Below, in pieces: positions 1 through 7,932 of a stretch of 64,000 nucleotides of DNA. The position numbers and the translations under genes were made by a program. Each line of letters begins with the position of its first letter. Within the stretch, counting starts at the first letter, position 1. The stretch comes from Duganella sp. BuS-21 (GTDB taxonomy: Bacteria; Pseudomonadota; Gammaproteobacteria; Burkholderiales; Burkholderiaceae_D): positions 4,898,001-4,962,000 of the forward strand of contig CP097466.1 of assembly GCA_041874725.1 (NCBI GenBank), written 5' to 3'. The notes beneath the pieces were generated by a model. That model had not been told where the DNA came from and did no database searches. It saw only the letters and a list, made by a program, of their open reading frames with translations.

Positions 1-116
1 TCACTACCTCGGTTGGGTTAACATATCGTCCTTCTCAACCATCCATAAAGCCGGATTAGTTGATCGAATTAGTCAAGTATACCAAACTTTGACGAAGCTT
101 GCTGGCGCCGCCCCTG

Positions 117-893
117 CTAGCCATTCAATAGCTTCATAGGCTGGAACAGCTTATGCATATCCTTATTACCAATAAAACTAAGGTTGTAAGGGTGCTCCGC
201 AGTGATCTGCGGGAAAGCTTTCATTACAGATAACTTACTCAGCAGCTCGGCGATTTTGCCCCACAGCACCATCGTCGGCACCGTGGCCGCCTGCGCGGCC
301 AGCCCGGCCATGACGGTTTCGAAGAACGGCAGCCAGGCCTTGGCATCCTTGACCGGAGCAACGTGGCTGCGGAATACCAGCGACGCATTCAGCAGCAAAA
401 AGCCCTGTTCGGTGAGCTTGCGCTGCATGTCGGCCAGGGTCAGGATATGGCTGCCGGCGCTGCTGCGCGCTTGCGCCGAAACGGCCGCCATGGCGTCACC
501 GGCGGTGTTGTCGAGCTGGAGCTGGCCGTCGGCCACCAGCAGCATCTTCATGAAGTTGCGCAGCGAGGTGGCCTTGTTGACCGGCTTGGACAAACCGCCG
601 CCCTCCTCCAGCGACCACAGGCTGCCAACCGCCCCATCCATGAAACAGACGCCGGTGGCGCTCTCTGCTCGCGGATATGGTCCTTCGCCGACCAGTACAT
701 ACTTCACCTGCTGTAATGGCAACGCGAACGCGGCGAACAGGCGCTGCTCGGTCGGCAAGTATTGGTCGTGCGCCAGCTGCGGCAGGTAATCGGGCGTGGC
801 CGCCATCATCGCTTCCAGGCCCTTGACCAGCAGGGGGCGCCAGGAAACATCGGCGCGGTCTAGCGCCTCCAGAATGGGAGTCGGGATCGTCAT
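117..893 (-). CDS. uracil-DNA glycosylase-like protein with altered motif
   Basis: The 258-residue protein follows family 1 uracil-DNA glycosylases along its length. The water-activating loop is at residues 69-74, an LLN segment near 167, a hydrophobic LWG strand near 210 and a C-terminal HPYNLSF loop near 234, matching the HPSPLS DNA-binding loop. The first motif reads GEGPYP instead of GQDPYH, so the catalytic Asp of family 1 is Gly; the GE start recalls the GEAPG motif of family 4 enzymes. It may be a divergent glycosylase or an inactive relative. It starts at an ATG and is divergent from the S41 peptidase gene, with a shared promoter region of about 75 bp. Confidence 0.72.
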   Translation of the reverse strand: MTIPTPILEALDRADVSWRPLLVKGLEAMMAATPDYLPQLAHDQYLPTEQRLFAAFALPLQQVKYVLVGEGPYPRAESATGVCFMDGAVGSLWSLEEGGGLSKPVNKATSLRNFMKMLLVADGQLQLDNTAGDAMAAVSAQARSSAGSHILTLADMQRKLTEQGFLLLNASLVFRSHVAPVKDAKAWLPFFETVMAGLAAQAATVPTMVLWGKIAELLSKLSVMKAFPQITAEHPYNLSFIGNKDMHKLFQPMKLLNG

Positions 894-980
894 TGCAGAA
901 TTGGTTTTCGGGGAAAGGCGAGATTGTAACGCGGCCCCGAAGTGATAGTATCGTTTTCATATAAATGAATGGGGAATGCT

Positions 981-1976
981 TTGAGCCGTTGGATGATTGT
1001 TGCCACCTTGATGGTTGCTGCCGGCCTGCACGCGCAGGCGCTGGACGAGGCGCTCGACGCGCCGGCGCGCGCGCATGTGGTCAACGAATACGCGCGGCGC
1101 CTGAGCGGACAGCACGTTGACGCGCTGCGCGCCAAGGCGGCAGCGGACGACATCCGCCAGCGGCTGGCGCGCGGCGAGTACGATCAGCAGACCACGGCGC
1201 GCGCGCTGGCGGTACGGGTCACGCGCGACGTCGCCGCCATCGCGCCGGACAAGCACACGTATCTGGAATACCTGCCCTACGATATGAGCGATCCGCTACA
1301 GCGGCCGCAGCCCGTGGTGCAGTCGGCCGACAACTTCGGCCTGCGCAAGTTTGAGACGCTGGGCGAGAACATCGGCTATCTGCACATCACGCGCTTGGCG
1401 CCGCTGGACCGCGCGTCGATAGATGCAGCGGCGCGCTTCATGGCGCAAGCGGCCGATTGCGCCGCGCTGGTCATCGACCTGCGCGAGGCCGGCGGCGACG
1501 GCCAGGACATGGCGGCACTGTTGTCCAGCTATCTGCTGGTGGACAAGCGCAGCTACATCTTCGCGGACAAGCAAATCCACCTGCACGATCAGATCGACCG
1601 TGATGGCAAGGTGGTGGCGGAATATTGGACCACTGCGGAAGTGGCGGGCCGGCGTTTCGGCGGCGTGAAGCCGCTGTACCTGCTGGTGGGCGAGCGCACC
1701 AGCGCAGCGGCCGAGGGCTTCGCGTATGACTTGCAGCAGTACGTCAAACGCGCGGTGGTGGTGGGTGTACCGACGGCGGGCGATGCACGGGTCGGCGGCA
1801 AACAGCGCGTTTCACGGCATCTGCAAACGTCGATGGCGGTCACGCGACATAGCAACGTGATCACCCGCGCCAATTGGGAGGGCGGCGGGGTGCAGCCGGA
1901 TTACGTGACTGCTGCGGACCAGGCTTTGAGCGCTGCGCTATCGCTGGCCCAAGTGGCCATCAGACCGAAGAAATAA
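981..1976 (+). CDS. S41 family (tail-specific protease-like) exported peptidase
   Basis: The product has an N-terminal hydrophobic signal sequence ending near an AQA site, a helical N-terminal region, and the C-terminal S41 core (IGYLHI strand, VIDLREAGGDG loop, TSAAAEGFAY nucleophile region, GVPTAGDARVGG loop). S41 enzymes cleave proteins at their C-terminal tails, usually in the periplasm; the serine in TSAAAEGF is the expected nucleophile. There is no PDZ domain, as in short S41 relatives. I prefer the TTG at 981, because GGGGA at 971-975 sits five bases upstream; an in-frame ATG at 969 is the alternative. Substrate unknown. Confidence 0.75.
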   Translation: MSRWMIVATLMVAAGLHAQALDEALDAPARAHVVNEYARRLSGQHVDALRAKAAADDIRQRLARGEYDQQTTARALAVRVTRDVAAIAPDKHTYLEYLPYDMSDPLQRPQPVVQSADNFGLRKFETLGENIGYLHITRLAPLDRASIDAAARFMAQAADCAALVIDLREAGGDGQDMAALLSSYLLVDKRSYIFADKQIHLHDQIDRDGKVVAEYWTTAEVAGRRFGGVKPLYLLVGERTSAAAEGFAYDLQQYVKRAVVVGVPTAGDARVGGKQRVSRHLQTSMAVTRHSNVITRANWEGGGVQPDYVTAADQALSAALSLAQVAIRPKK

Positions 1977-2026
1977 GGAGCTTGGCGGGGTGGCTCGATG
2001 CGCCGTTGTTAGCACCCCAAACCAAA

Positions 2027-2054
2027 GGGTCGGACCCCGTACGGGATCCGACCC
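2027..2054. repeat. 28-bp near-palindrome (REP-like)
   Basis: GGGTCGGACCCCGT followed by ACGGGATCCGACCC forms an almost perfect inverted repeat around 2040/2041, with one mismatched base pair. It lies downstream of the S41 gene and could fold as a terminator in RNA. Its GC-rich gggtcgg/ccgaccc ends look like dispersed intergenic palindromes. Confidence 0.6.
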
Positions 2055-2072
2055 TGAGCCGCAGCGGTGTGC

Positions 2073-2129
2073 GGGTTGGGTTGGGTTGGGTTGGGTTGGG
2101 TTGGGTTGGGTTGGGTTGGGTTGGGTTGG
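2073..2129. repeat. TTGGG pentanucleotide tandem repeat
   Basis: Ten uninterrupted TTGGG units run from 2076 to 2125, with partial units at both ends. The run is intergenic, between the convergent S41 and maiA genes. The plus strand has many GGG runs and could form a G-quadruplex; the number of units is likely to vary by slippage. Confidence 0.95.
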
Positions 2130-2166
2130 TGCAGCATATTTCTAGAACGGCACGCAACGTCACCCC

Positions 2167-2811
2167 CTATTCAGCATCCGGCTGTTGCGCAGGGTGGGCC
2201 TGCTGGAAGGCCGGCAGTTCGCTGCAGGCGGCGTGGATGCGCATCACGGTTGGATACGGCGCCGTATCGACATTAAAGCGCTGTGCATTGAACACTTGCG
2301 GCACCAGGCAGCAATCCGCCAGCGACGGCGTGTCGCCATGGCTGTATCGCCCGGTGCGAGTATCGTTCGCCAGCAGCGCCTCCAGCGTCGCCAGACCGCT
2401 GCGCAGCCAGTGTTGCTGCCATCCCAGCTTCACATCCTCCGCCACACCCACCTGACCCGTCAGATACTTCAACACACGCAGGTTGGCCAGCGGATGCGAG
2501 TCCGCCGCGATGCTCAGCGCCAGCGCACGGACGCGGGCGCGTCCCGCTGGATCGGCCGGTAGCAACGGCGTCTCGGGACGCGTCTCTTCCAGATACTCGA
2601 TAATAGCCAGCGACTGGCCGATCACATTACCGTCATCCTCCAACGCCGGCAGCAGCATCGACGGATTCACCGCGCGATAAGCCTCGCCCAACTGCTCGCC
2701 GCCGTTGCGCAGCAGGTGCACCGCTTGCGCATCGTAGGCCAACCCTTTCAGATTGAGCGCGATCCGCACGCGATACGCTGCGGAGCTGCGAAAGTAGGTG
2801 TAGAGCTTCAT
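2167..2811 (-). CDS. maiA: maleylacetoacetate isomerase (zeta-class GST)
   Basis: The N-terminal thioredoxin fold carries the zeta-GST motif YFRSSAAYRVRIAL, with the catalytic Ser-Ser region, then the NPSMLLPALED loop that holds the cis-proline and binds glutathione, and an all-helical C-terminal domain. The enzyme isomerises maleylacetoacetate (or maleylpyruvate) to the fumaryl form with glutathione in the cytoplasm. The ATG at 2811 overlaps the upstream FAH gene as TGATG, and GGAG lies about eight bases before it, so translation is coupled. About 214 residues is normal for the family. Confidence 0.9.
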   Translation of the reverse strand: MKLYTYFRSSAAYRVRIALNLKGLAYDAQAVHLLRNGGEQLGEAYRAVNPSMLLPALEDDGNVIGQSLAIIEYLEETRPETPLLPADPAGRARVRALALSIAADSHPLANLRVLKYLTGQVGVAEDVKLGWQQHWLRSGLATLEALLANDTRTGRYSHGDTPSLADCCLVPQVFNAQRFNVDTAPYPTVMRIHAACSELPAFQQAHPAQQPDAE

Positions 2812-3833
2812 CAATGACGCTCCTTGTAGTGCGTGACCACCTGCTCGATGGCGCCGAAGATGCTGGCGCCGTCCTGGTCATGCATCTCGATGCGCACGCT
2901 GTCGCCAAACTTGAGGAACGGCGTTTGCGGCTTGCCGGCCTCGATGGTTTCGTACATGCGTACTTCGGCCAGGCAGCAGTAACCCACGCCGCCGTTGGCG
3001 ATGCTCGATCCGTGCAGGTTGCCCTGCTTGTTCGACACGGTGCCCGAACCGATGATGGTGCCAGCCGCCAGCTCGCGCGTGCCGGCCGCATGCGCCACCA
3101 GATGCGCGAAGCTGAAGGTCATGTCTTCACCGGCATTCGGCTTGCCGAACGGCTGCTTGTTCAATTCCACCAGCAGCGGCAGGTGCAGCTTGTTGTCTGC
3201 CCAGTGCGCGCCCAGTTCATCCGGCGTGACCGCCACCGGCGAGAAGGCGCTGGCAGGCTTGGACTGGAAGAAGCCGAAGCCCTTCGCCAGTTCATTCGGG
3301 ATCAGGTTGCGCAGCGAGACGTCGTTGACCAGCATGACCAGGCGAATCGCCTTGGCCGCTTCGTCCGGCGTGGCACCCATGCGCACGTCGCCGGTGACGA
3401 CGGCCACTTCCGCTTCCAGGTCGATGCCCCAGTCTTCGGTCAGCGCGTAGATCGCATCGCGCGGGCCGACGAAACTGTCGGAGCCGCCCTGGTACATCAG
3501 CGGGTCGGTGTAGAACGACGCCGGCACTTCGGCGTTGCGCGCCTTGCGCACCAGCTCCACGTGGTTGATGTAGGCCGAACCGTCCGCCCACTGATAGGCG
3601 CGCGGCAGCGGCGAGTGGCAGTACTGCTGGTCGAATGGTTTGGCATCGACCGCATCGCCGGCGTTCAGCGAAGCGTAGATTTGCTCCAGACGCGGCGACA
3701 CCAGTTCCCAGTTGTCGAGCGCATGTTGCAGGGTGGCCGAAATCTTCGGCACGTGCTGGTAGTGCGACAGGTCGCGGCTGACCACCACCAGGCGGCCATC
3801 GCGGCTGCCGTCTTTCAGGGTAGCGAGCTTCAT
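2811..3833 (-). CDS. fumarylacetoacetate hydrolase family protein
   Basis: The 340-residue protein has the FAH catalytic core: an EAEVAVVTGDV metal-binding strand, VNDVSLRN, a KPASAFSPVAVTP segment and a GTIIGSGTVSNK active-site loop. FAH enzymes use a divalent metal to cleave C-C bonds in fumarylacetoacetate or fumarylpyruvate. It is the middle gene of a three-gene operon; its start overlaps the VOC stop by four bases (ATGA). With maiA downstream it probably completes a homogentisate-like or gentisate-like route, although no ring-cleavage enzyme of the known type is present here. Confidence 0.88.
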   Translation of the reverse strand: MKLATLKDGSRDGRLVVVSRDLSHYQHVPKISATLQHALDNWELVSPRLEQIYASLNAGDAVDAKPFDQQYCHSPLPRAYQWADGSAYINHVELVRKARNAEVPASFYTDPLMYQGGSDSFVGPRDAIYALTEDWGIDLEAEVAVVTGDVRMGATPDEAAKAIRLVMLVNDVSLRNLIPNELAKGFGFFQSKPASAFSPVAVTPDELGAHWADNKLHLPLLVELNKQPFGKPNAGEDMTFSFAHLVAHAAGTRELAAGTIIGSGTVSNKQGNLHGSSIANGGVGYCCLAEVRMYETIEAGKPQTPFLKFGDSVRIEMHDQDGASIFGAIEQVVTHYKERH

Positions 3834-4363
3834 GCCTTCACCTCCTCATGCATCCAGGCGGCGTGCTTGGGCGCTTTTTTGGTTTGCGACCATTCTTCCA
3901 GCATCTCCCACTTCACTTCGTCGAGCTTTTGCATCATTTCCGGCGTGCCGGTGTTGCAGGCCAGCTCCAGGCGGTGGCCGTTCGGATCGAAGAAGTAGAT
4001 CGATTTAAAGATGGTGTGGTTGACCGGGCCGATGACGTCGACGCCGCCGGCCACCAGGCGCTCTTTCGCGGCCAGCAGTTCTTCCATGCTGCCGACTTCC
4101 ATCGCCAGGTGCTGCACCCAGGCCGGCGTGTTGTGGTCGCGGTCCATCGGCGCCTGCGTCGGCAGCTCGAAGAAGGCCAGTACATTGCCGTTGCCGGCGT
4201 CCAGGAACACGTGCATGTACGGATCCGGCGCCTTGGTCGATGGCACTTCGTTTTCCGCGATGGCCAGCACGAAGTTCATGTTCAGGTGTTTCACATACCA
4301 CTCGACGGTTTCTTTCGCGTCTTTGCAGCGGTAGGCGACGTGGTGTATTTGCTTGATTTTCAT
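3830..4363 (-). CDS. VOC (glyoxalase/extradiol dioxygenase fold) protein
   Basis: This 177-residue VOC protein opens with KIKQIHHVAYRCKD, giving a first metal-ligand His, has a second His in VQHLAMEV, and ends the fold with FFDPNGHRLELAC, giving a Glu ligand. VOC proteins use such triads as dioxygenases, isomerases or lyases. As first gene of the operon with FAH and maiA it may be the ring-cleavage or an isomerisation step; this is inference. I chose the ATG at 4363, which has GGAG six bases upstream, over an in-frame TTG at 4375. Confidence 0.82.
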   Translation of the reverse strand: MKIKQIHHVAYRCKDAKETVEWYVKHLNMNFVLAIAENEVPSTKAPDPYMHVFLDAGNGNVLAFFELPTQAPMDRDHNTPAWVQHLAMEVGSMEELLAAKERLVAGGVDVIGPVNHTIFKSIYFFDPNGHRLELACNTGTPEMMQKLDEVKWEMLEEWSQTKKAPKHAAWMHEEVKA

Positions 4364-4410
4364 AGGTGTCTCCAACTCGATTCCGCCATTAGATGACAGT
4401 TTCAGATATC

Positions 4411-4423
4411 ATACAAATCGTAT
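4411..4423. promoter_or_regulatory. putative LysR binding site
   Basis: ATAC-AAATC-GTAT is an interrupted palindrome in the 87-bp divergent region between the VOC operon and the LysR gene. It has the T-N11-A form of LysR-type operators. Assignment to the adjacent regulator is inference. Confidence 0.45.
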
Positions 4424-4450
4424 TTATCATCTCATTTATCAGAATTTCTC

Positions 4451-5365
4451 ATGAATCCCAGCCTGCGGCAAATGCGCGCCCTGGTGGCGCTGGCCAAGAC
4501 CGGCAGTTTCACCCTCGCCGCCGACCACCTGAACGTGACCCAATCAGCCCTGAGCGGCCAGATCAAGGAGTTGGAGCAGATGCTGGGCGTGCGTGTCGTC
4601 GAGCGTACCACGCGCAAGACCCAGCTTTCCGAGCTGGGACGCGAACTGTATCCGCTGTTCGACAAGATGCTGCACGACCTGGACCGCGCCATGGCCGACA
4701 TCGCCAGCCGCAAGGCGCTCAAGCAGGGCTCGGTGCGGGTGGCGGCGCCGCAGATGCTTTCCTGCACCATGCTGCCGGAGGTGATCGCGGCCTACCGCGC
4801 GTTGCATCCGGAGGTGCAGGTGCGGCTGGCGGACTGTCCGCTGGAACAGGTGTCGGCGCGCGTGTTCAGCGGTGAAGTGGATTTCGGCATCGGTCCCGAG
4901 CGCGACGCCACCGCCGAGATCGAAGCGCAGCCCTTGTTCGAGATGCCGTTTGTGGTGGTCTATCCGCCAGGCCACGAACTGGACCAGCGCAAGCGCATCA
5001 CCTGGAGCGACGTCAACCGCTATCCCTTCATTTCATTGCAGGGCCAGTTCACCGAACGGCTGCTGCGCGACGTGCACGTGTCGTTCCGGGAGTTGTCGCT
5101 CAGCCCCTACAACGAAGTCACCTTCATGACCACGGCGCTGTCCATGGTACACGCTCGACTGGGCATCACCGTGTGTCTGCCGTATGCGGAAAAGATGGTG
5201 CAGCTGTATGGCTTGACAATGCGCACGCTGGAAGCGCCGGCGCTGACCCGGCGTTTCTTCGTCTACACCCGCAGCGTACGCGCGTTGTCGCCCGCTGCGG
5301 AGAGTTTTGTGGCTTTTCTGCACCAGTTCGTTGCCGCTCATAAATGGCATGTACCCGTCGTTTAG
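4451..5365 (+). CDS. LysR family transcriptional regulator
   Basis: The 304-residue protein starts with the LysR winged helix-turn-helix (residues 1-60: TGSFTLAADHLNVTQSALSG, then a wing containing ERTTRKTQLS), followed by a two-lobed periplasmic-binding-protein-like effector domain. It is divergent from the VOC-FAH-maiA operon, the classic arrangement for a LysR activator of that operon. The inducer is probably an aromatic-ring-cleavage intermediate. The ATG at 4451 gives the normal family N-terminus. Confidence 0.92.
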   Translation: MNPSLRQMRALVALAKTGSFTLAADHLNVTQSALSGQIKELEQMLGVRVVERTTRKTQLSELGRELYPLFDKMLHDLDRAMADIASRKALKQGSVRVAAPQMLSCTMLPEVIAAYRALHPEVQVRLADCPLEQVSARVFSGEVDFGIGPERDATAEIEAQPLFEMPFVVVYPPGHELDQRKRITWSDVNRYPFISLQGQFTERLLRDVHVSFRELSLSPYNEVTFMTTALSMVHARLGITVCLPYAEKMVQLYGLTMRTLEAPALTRRFFVYTRSVRALSPAAESFVAFLHQFVAAHKWHVPVV

Positions 5366-5464
5366 AGAGAAAGATAACCGCTTCTTACAATTTGTTTCAA
5401 GTCTGTAAAGCTAGTTGCCAATAATCCGTTGTGGTAGCGCTCCCGCTTTGTGTATGCTTTACTT

Positions 5465-6031
5465 ATGAACATCCTGCACATCGACTCCTGCGCCCATGGC
5501 GACCATTCCACATCGCGTCAGATAACCTCTGCTGCGATCACTGCCTTGACGGCGGCGATACCCCAAGCCAACGTCATGTACCGCGACCTCGCGGCCGCGC
5601 CTTTATCTCACGCCAGCGGCCCGTTGTTGCAAGCCATCAGCAAACGCTGGGACGCCCATATCCCGATGAGTGCCGAACTGCGCGCCGAAGCCCTGCAAAG
5701 CGCCTCACTGCTCCAGGAATTCCAGGACGCGGACGTATTGGTGCTCGGCGCCCCCATGCACAACTACTCCGTCCCTTCGACGTTGAAGGCATGGATGGAC
5801 CGCTTGCTCGAGCTGCACGCCAACGCGCCTACACCGCGCCGCGACGACCTGCACGTGTTGCTGGTGACCGCAGGGTGTGGCGTGACCGAACAGGGTGACT
5901 TGGGTCAGCTGATCGCCAATCACGAAAATCAGCTCCAGGCCGCGCTGCAGCATATGGGTGTAAGCCGTGTGGAGGTGGTGCGCACCAAGGCCGCGCTGCA
6001 ACAAGTTCTGGAGCTAAAGAGCGCGGCATGA
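5465..6031 (+). CDS. FMN-dependent NADH-azoreductase family protein
   Basis: The 188-residue flavodoxin-like protein has the AzoR N-terminus (MNILHIDSC, then a Ser-rich phosphate-binding loop), the GAPMHNYSVPSTLKAWMDR segment that binds the flavin and shapes the dimer interface, and a TAGCGVTEQGDLG loop. AzoR enzymes reduce quinones and azo compounds with NADH through bound FMN. Length is slightly short of the usual 200 residues. The ATG at 5465 fits the family better than the in-frame GTG at 5450. It appears to be monocistronic. Confidence 0.85.
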   Translation: MNILHIDSCAHGDHSTSRQITSAAITALTAAIPQANVMYRDLAAAPLSHASGPLLQAISKRWDAHIPMSAELRAEALQSASLLQEFQDADVLVLGAPMHNYSVPSTLKAWMDRLLELHANAPTPRRDDLHVLLVTAGCGVTEQGDLGQLIANHENQLQAALQHMGVSRVEVVRTKAALQQVLELKSAA

Positions 6032-6078
6032 TGTTAGCGCTAACGATATTTTCCTAACGGTGTTTTATAATTGAACGC

Positions 6079-6642
6079 ATGACTGCGAACACCATCGCCA
6101 TCAATCAAATGATGGATAAGTTTGACGGCCACCATAGCGTGTGGCTGTTCGGCTACGGCTCCTTGATCTACAAGGCGGACTTTCCTTATCTGCAGCGCCG
6201 TCCGGCCAGTATCAAGGGCTGGACCAGGCGCTTCTGGCAGGGCTCGCACGACCACCGCGGCACGCCCGAAGCGCCGGGCCGCGTGGTGACCCTGATCGAG
6301 GAAGCCGGCGCCATCTGCCACGGCATGGCCTATCTGGTTACACCGGAAGTGTTCGTGCACCTGGACCACCGCGAAAAGAACGGCTACCTGCGCCTCGCCA
6401 TCCCCATCACCTTCGATGACGGCGACGAGGTCGAAGGCCTGGTCTACATTGCCACGCCCGACAACACCGCCTTCCTCGGCGCCGCCTCCGAAGCGGAGAT
6501 CGCCGCCCACATCGCCCGCTCCGCCGGCCCAAGCGGCCCCAACAGCGACTACCTCAACCGCCTGGCCGCCGCCCTGCGCGAGCTGGGCCGCCACGACCAG
6601 CACGTGTTCGACATCGAACGCCACCTCGCCGACTTAAAATAA
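6079..6642 (+). CDS. ChaC-like gamma-glutamylcyclotransferase
   Basis: The protein has the GGCT-fold substrate loop WLFGYGSLIYKADF near residue 23, and the HLDHREKNGY segment with the expected catalytic Glu. ChaC enzymes degrade glutathione to 5-oxoproline and Cys-Gly in the cytoplasm. At 187 residues it has the length of bacterial ChaC. Its 3' end overlaps the convergent radical SAM gene by nine bases. Confidence 0.88.
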   Translation: MTANTIAINQMMDKFDGHHSVWLFGYGSLIYKADFPYLQRRPASIKGWTRRFWQGSHDHRGTPEAPGRVVTLIEEAGAICHGMAYLVTPEVFVHLDHREKNGYLRLAIPITFDDGDEVEGLVYIATPDNTAFLGAASEAEIAAHIARSAGPSGPNSDYLNRLAAALRELGRHDQHVFDIERHLADLK

Positions 6643-7791
6643 ATCAAGCTGTCCCACGTCGGCCGCCGCCTTGGCGCGCACACCCAGCGGCGGCGCCACC
6701 AATGGACGCGTGAACTGCGATGCGTCCATGCGATGGAAGCGGCTGCCATGCCCGCTCAGCCCGAGCCGCTCGCTGGCGATTTTCACGCGTTGGCGGATCA
6801 GCTCGGCCCACACGCCCTCACCTTTCATGCGCGTGTCGAAATTGCTGTCATAGTCTTTGCCGCCGCGCATTTCACGCACGCGGTTCATGACCCGCTGCGC
6901 GCGTTCCGGGAAGTGCGCCTGCAGCCACTCCTTGAACAGCGGCGCCACTTCCCACGGCAGGCGCAGCACCGTGTAGTGCGCGCTCACCGCGCCGGCTTCC
7001 TTGACCGCTTCCAGTATCCGCTCGATATCGGGCTCGGTGATGAACGGAATGATGGGCGCGATGCTGACCGCGACCGGAATGCCGGCGTCCGTCAGCGTGC
7101 GTATCGTGCGCAGGCGGCGCGCGGGGGACGCCGCACGTGGCTCCAGCGTGCGGGCGATAGCCGGATCCAGCGTGGTGAGCGTGATGGCCACGCCGGCCTG
7201 CTGCTTCGCCGCCATCGGCGCCAGGATGTCGATGTCGCGCTCGATCAACGAGGACTTGGTGATCAAGCCCACCGGGTGCTGGCATTCCTGCAGCACTTCC
7301 AGCACCCGGCGCGTGAGCTTGAGCTGGCGTTCGCAGGGCTGGTAGGCGTCCGTGTTGACGCCCAGCGCGATCGATTGCGGCTCGTAGCCGGGCTTGGCCA
7401 GCTCGCGCCGCAGCATCTCCGGTGCATTGACCTTGGCGAAGATCTTGCTCTCGAACTCCATGCCCGGCGACAAGCCCATATAGCTGTGCGTAGGCCGCGC
7501 AAAACAATAAATGCAACCGTGCTCGCAGCCGCGATAGGGATTCAGCGATACACTGAAGGGCAGATCCGGCGAGGCGTTGCGGCTGAGGATGGAACGGCAG
7601 ATTTCCTCGGTCACGTGGGTTTTCCATGGTTTGACCTCTTCTTCCTCCCGCTCCCAGCCGTCGTCATAGGCTTCGCGGGCGTTCAGTTCGTAACGGCCCT
7701 GCATGTTCGATACCGCGCCCCGCCCTTTTTGCGCCTTGAGCGACGGCGGCGGCAGCATCACGTGCTCTTGATTGTTTTCATCGTGGGACAT
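6634..7791 (-). CDS. PA0069-family radical SAM protein
   Basis: The protein carries a radical SAM cluster motif CEHGCIYC after SLNPYRG, then a TIM-barrel rich in SplB-like features (ALGVNTDAYQPCE, GLITKSSLIERD). This is the PA0069 / Rv2578c family, related to spore photoproduct lyase; its reaction is not established. I start at the ATG at 7791 (MSHDENN). A longer reading frame from 7863 would run through the LexA box upstream, which argues against it. The LexA site implies SOS induction and so a role linked to DNA damage. Confidence 0.88.
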   Translation of the reverse strand: MSHDENNQEHVMLPPPSLKAQKGRGAVSNMQGRYELNAREAYDDGWEREEEEVKPWKTHVTEEICRSILSRNASPDLPFSVSLNPYRGCEHGCIYCFARPTHSYMGLSPGMEFESKIFAKVNAPEMLRRELAKPGYEPQSIALGVNTDAYQPCERQLKLTRRVLEVLQECQHPVGLITKSSLIERDIDILAPMAAKQQAGVAITLTTLDPAIARTLEPRAASPARRLRTIRTLTDAGIPVAVSIAPIIPFITEPDIERILEAVKEAGAVSAHYTVLRLPWEVAPLFKEWLQAHFPERAQRVMNRVREMRGGKDYDSNFDTRMKGEGVWAELIRQRVKIASERLGLSGHGSRFHRMDASQFTRPLVAPPLGVRAKAAADVGQLDLF

Positions 7792-7803
7792 GGGGCACTC
7801 GGA

Positions 7804-7823
7804 TACTGTATATACGTACAGCA
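7804..7823 (-). promoter_or_regulatory. LexA (SOS) box
   Basis: TACTGTATATACGTACAGCA matches the gamma/betaproteobacterial LexA consensus CTGT-N8-ACAG exactly, with an AT-rich alternating spacer. It ends 13 bases before the radical SAM ATG. It also lies about 110 bp upstream of the divergent DUF2760-Hsp70 operon, so it could affect both. Confidence 0.85.
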
Positions 7824-7932
7824 TTCTAGGCGCTCCAAACCGCCATATCAAGGGAAATATCAAGTATCATGCCGGGCTTCGCCACAACGCGCGCCCGGCG
7901 CAGCGTTCGGCAACCTAACAGTGAGTAAAAAC

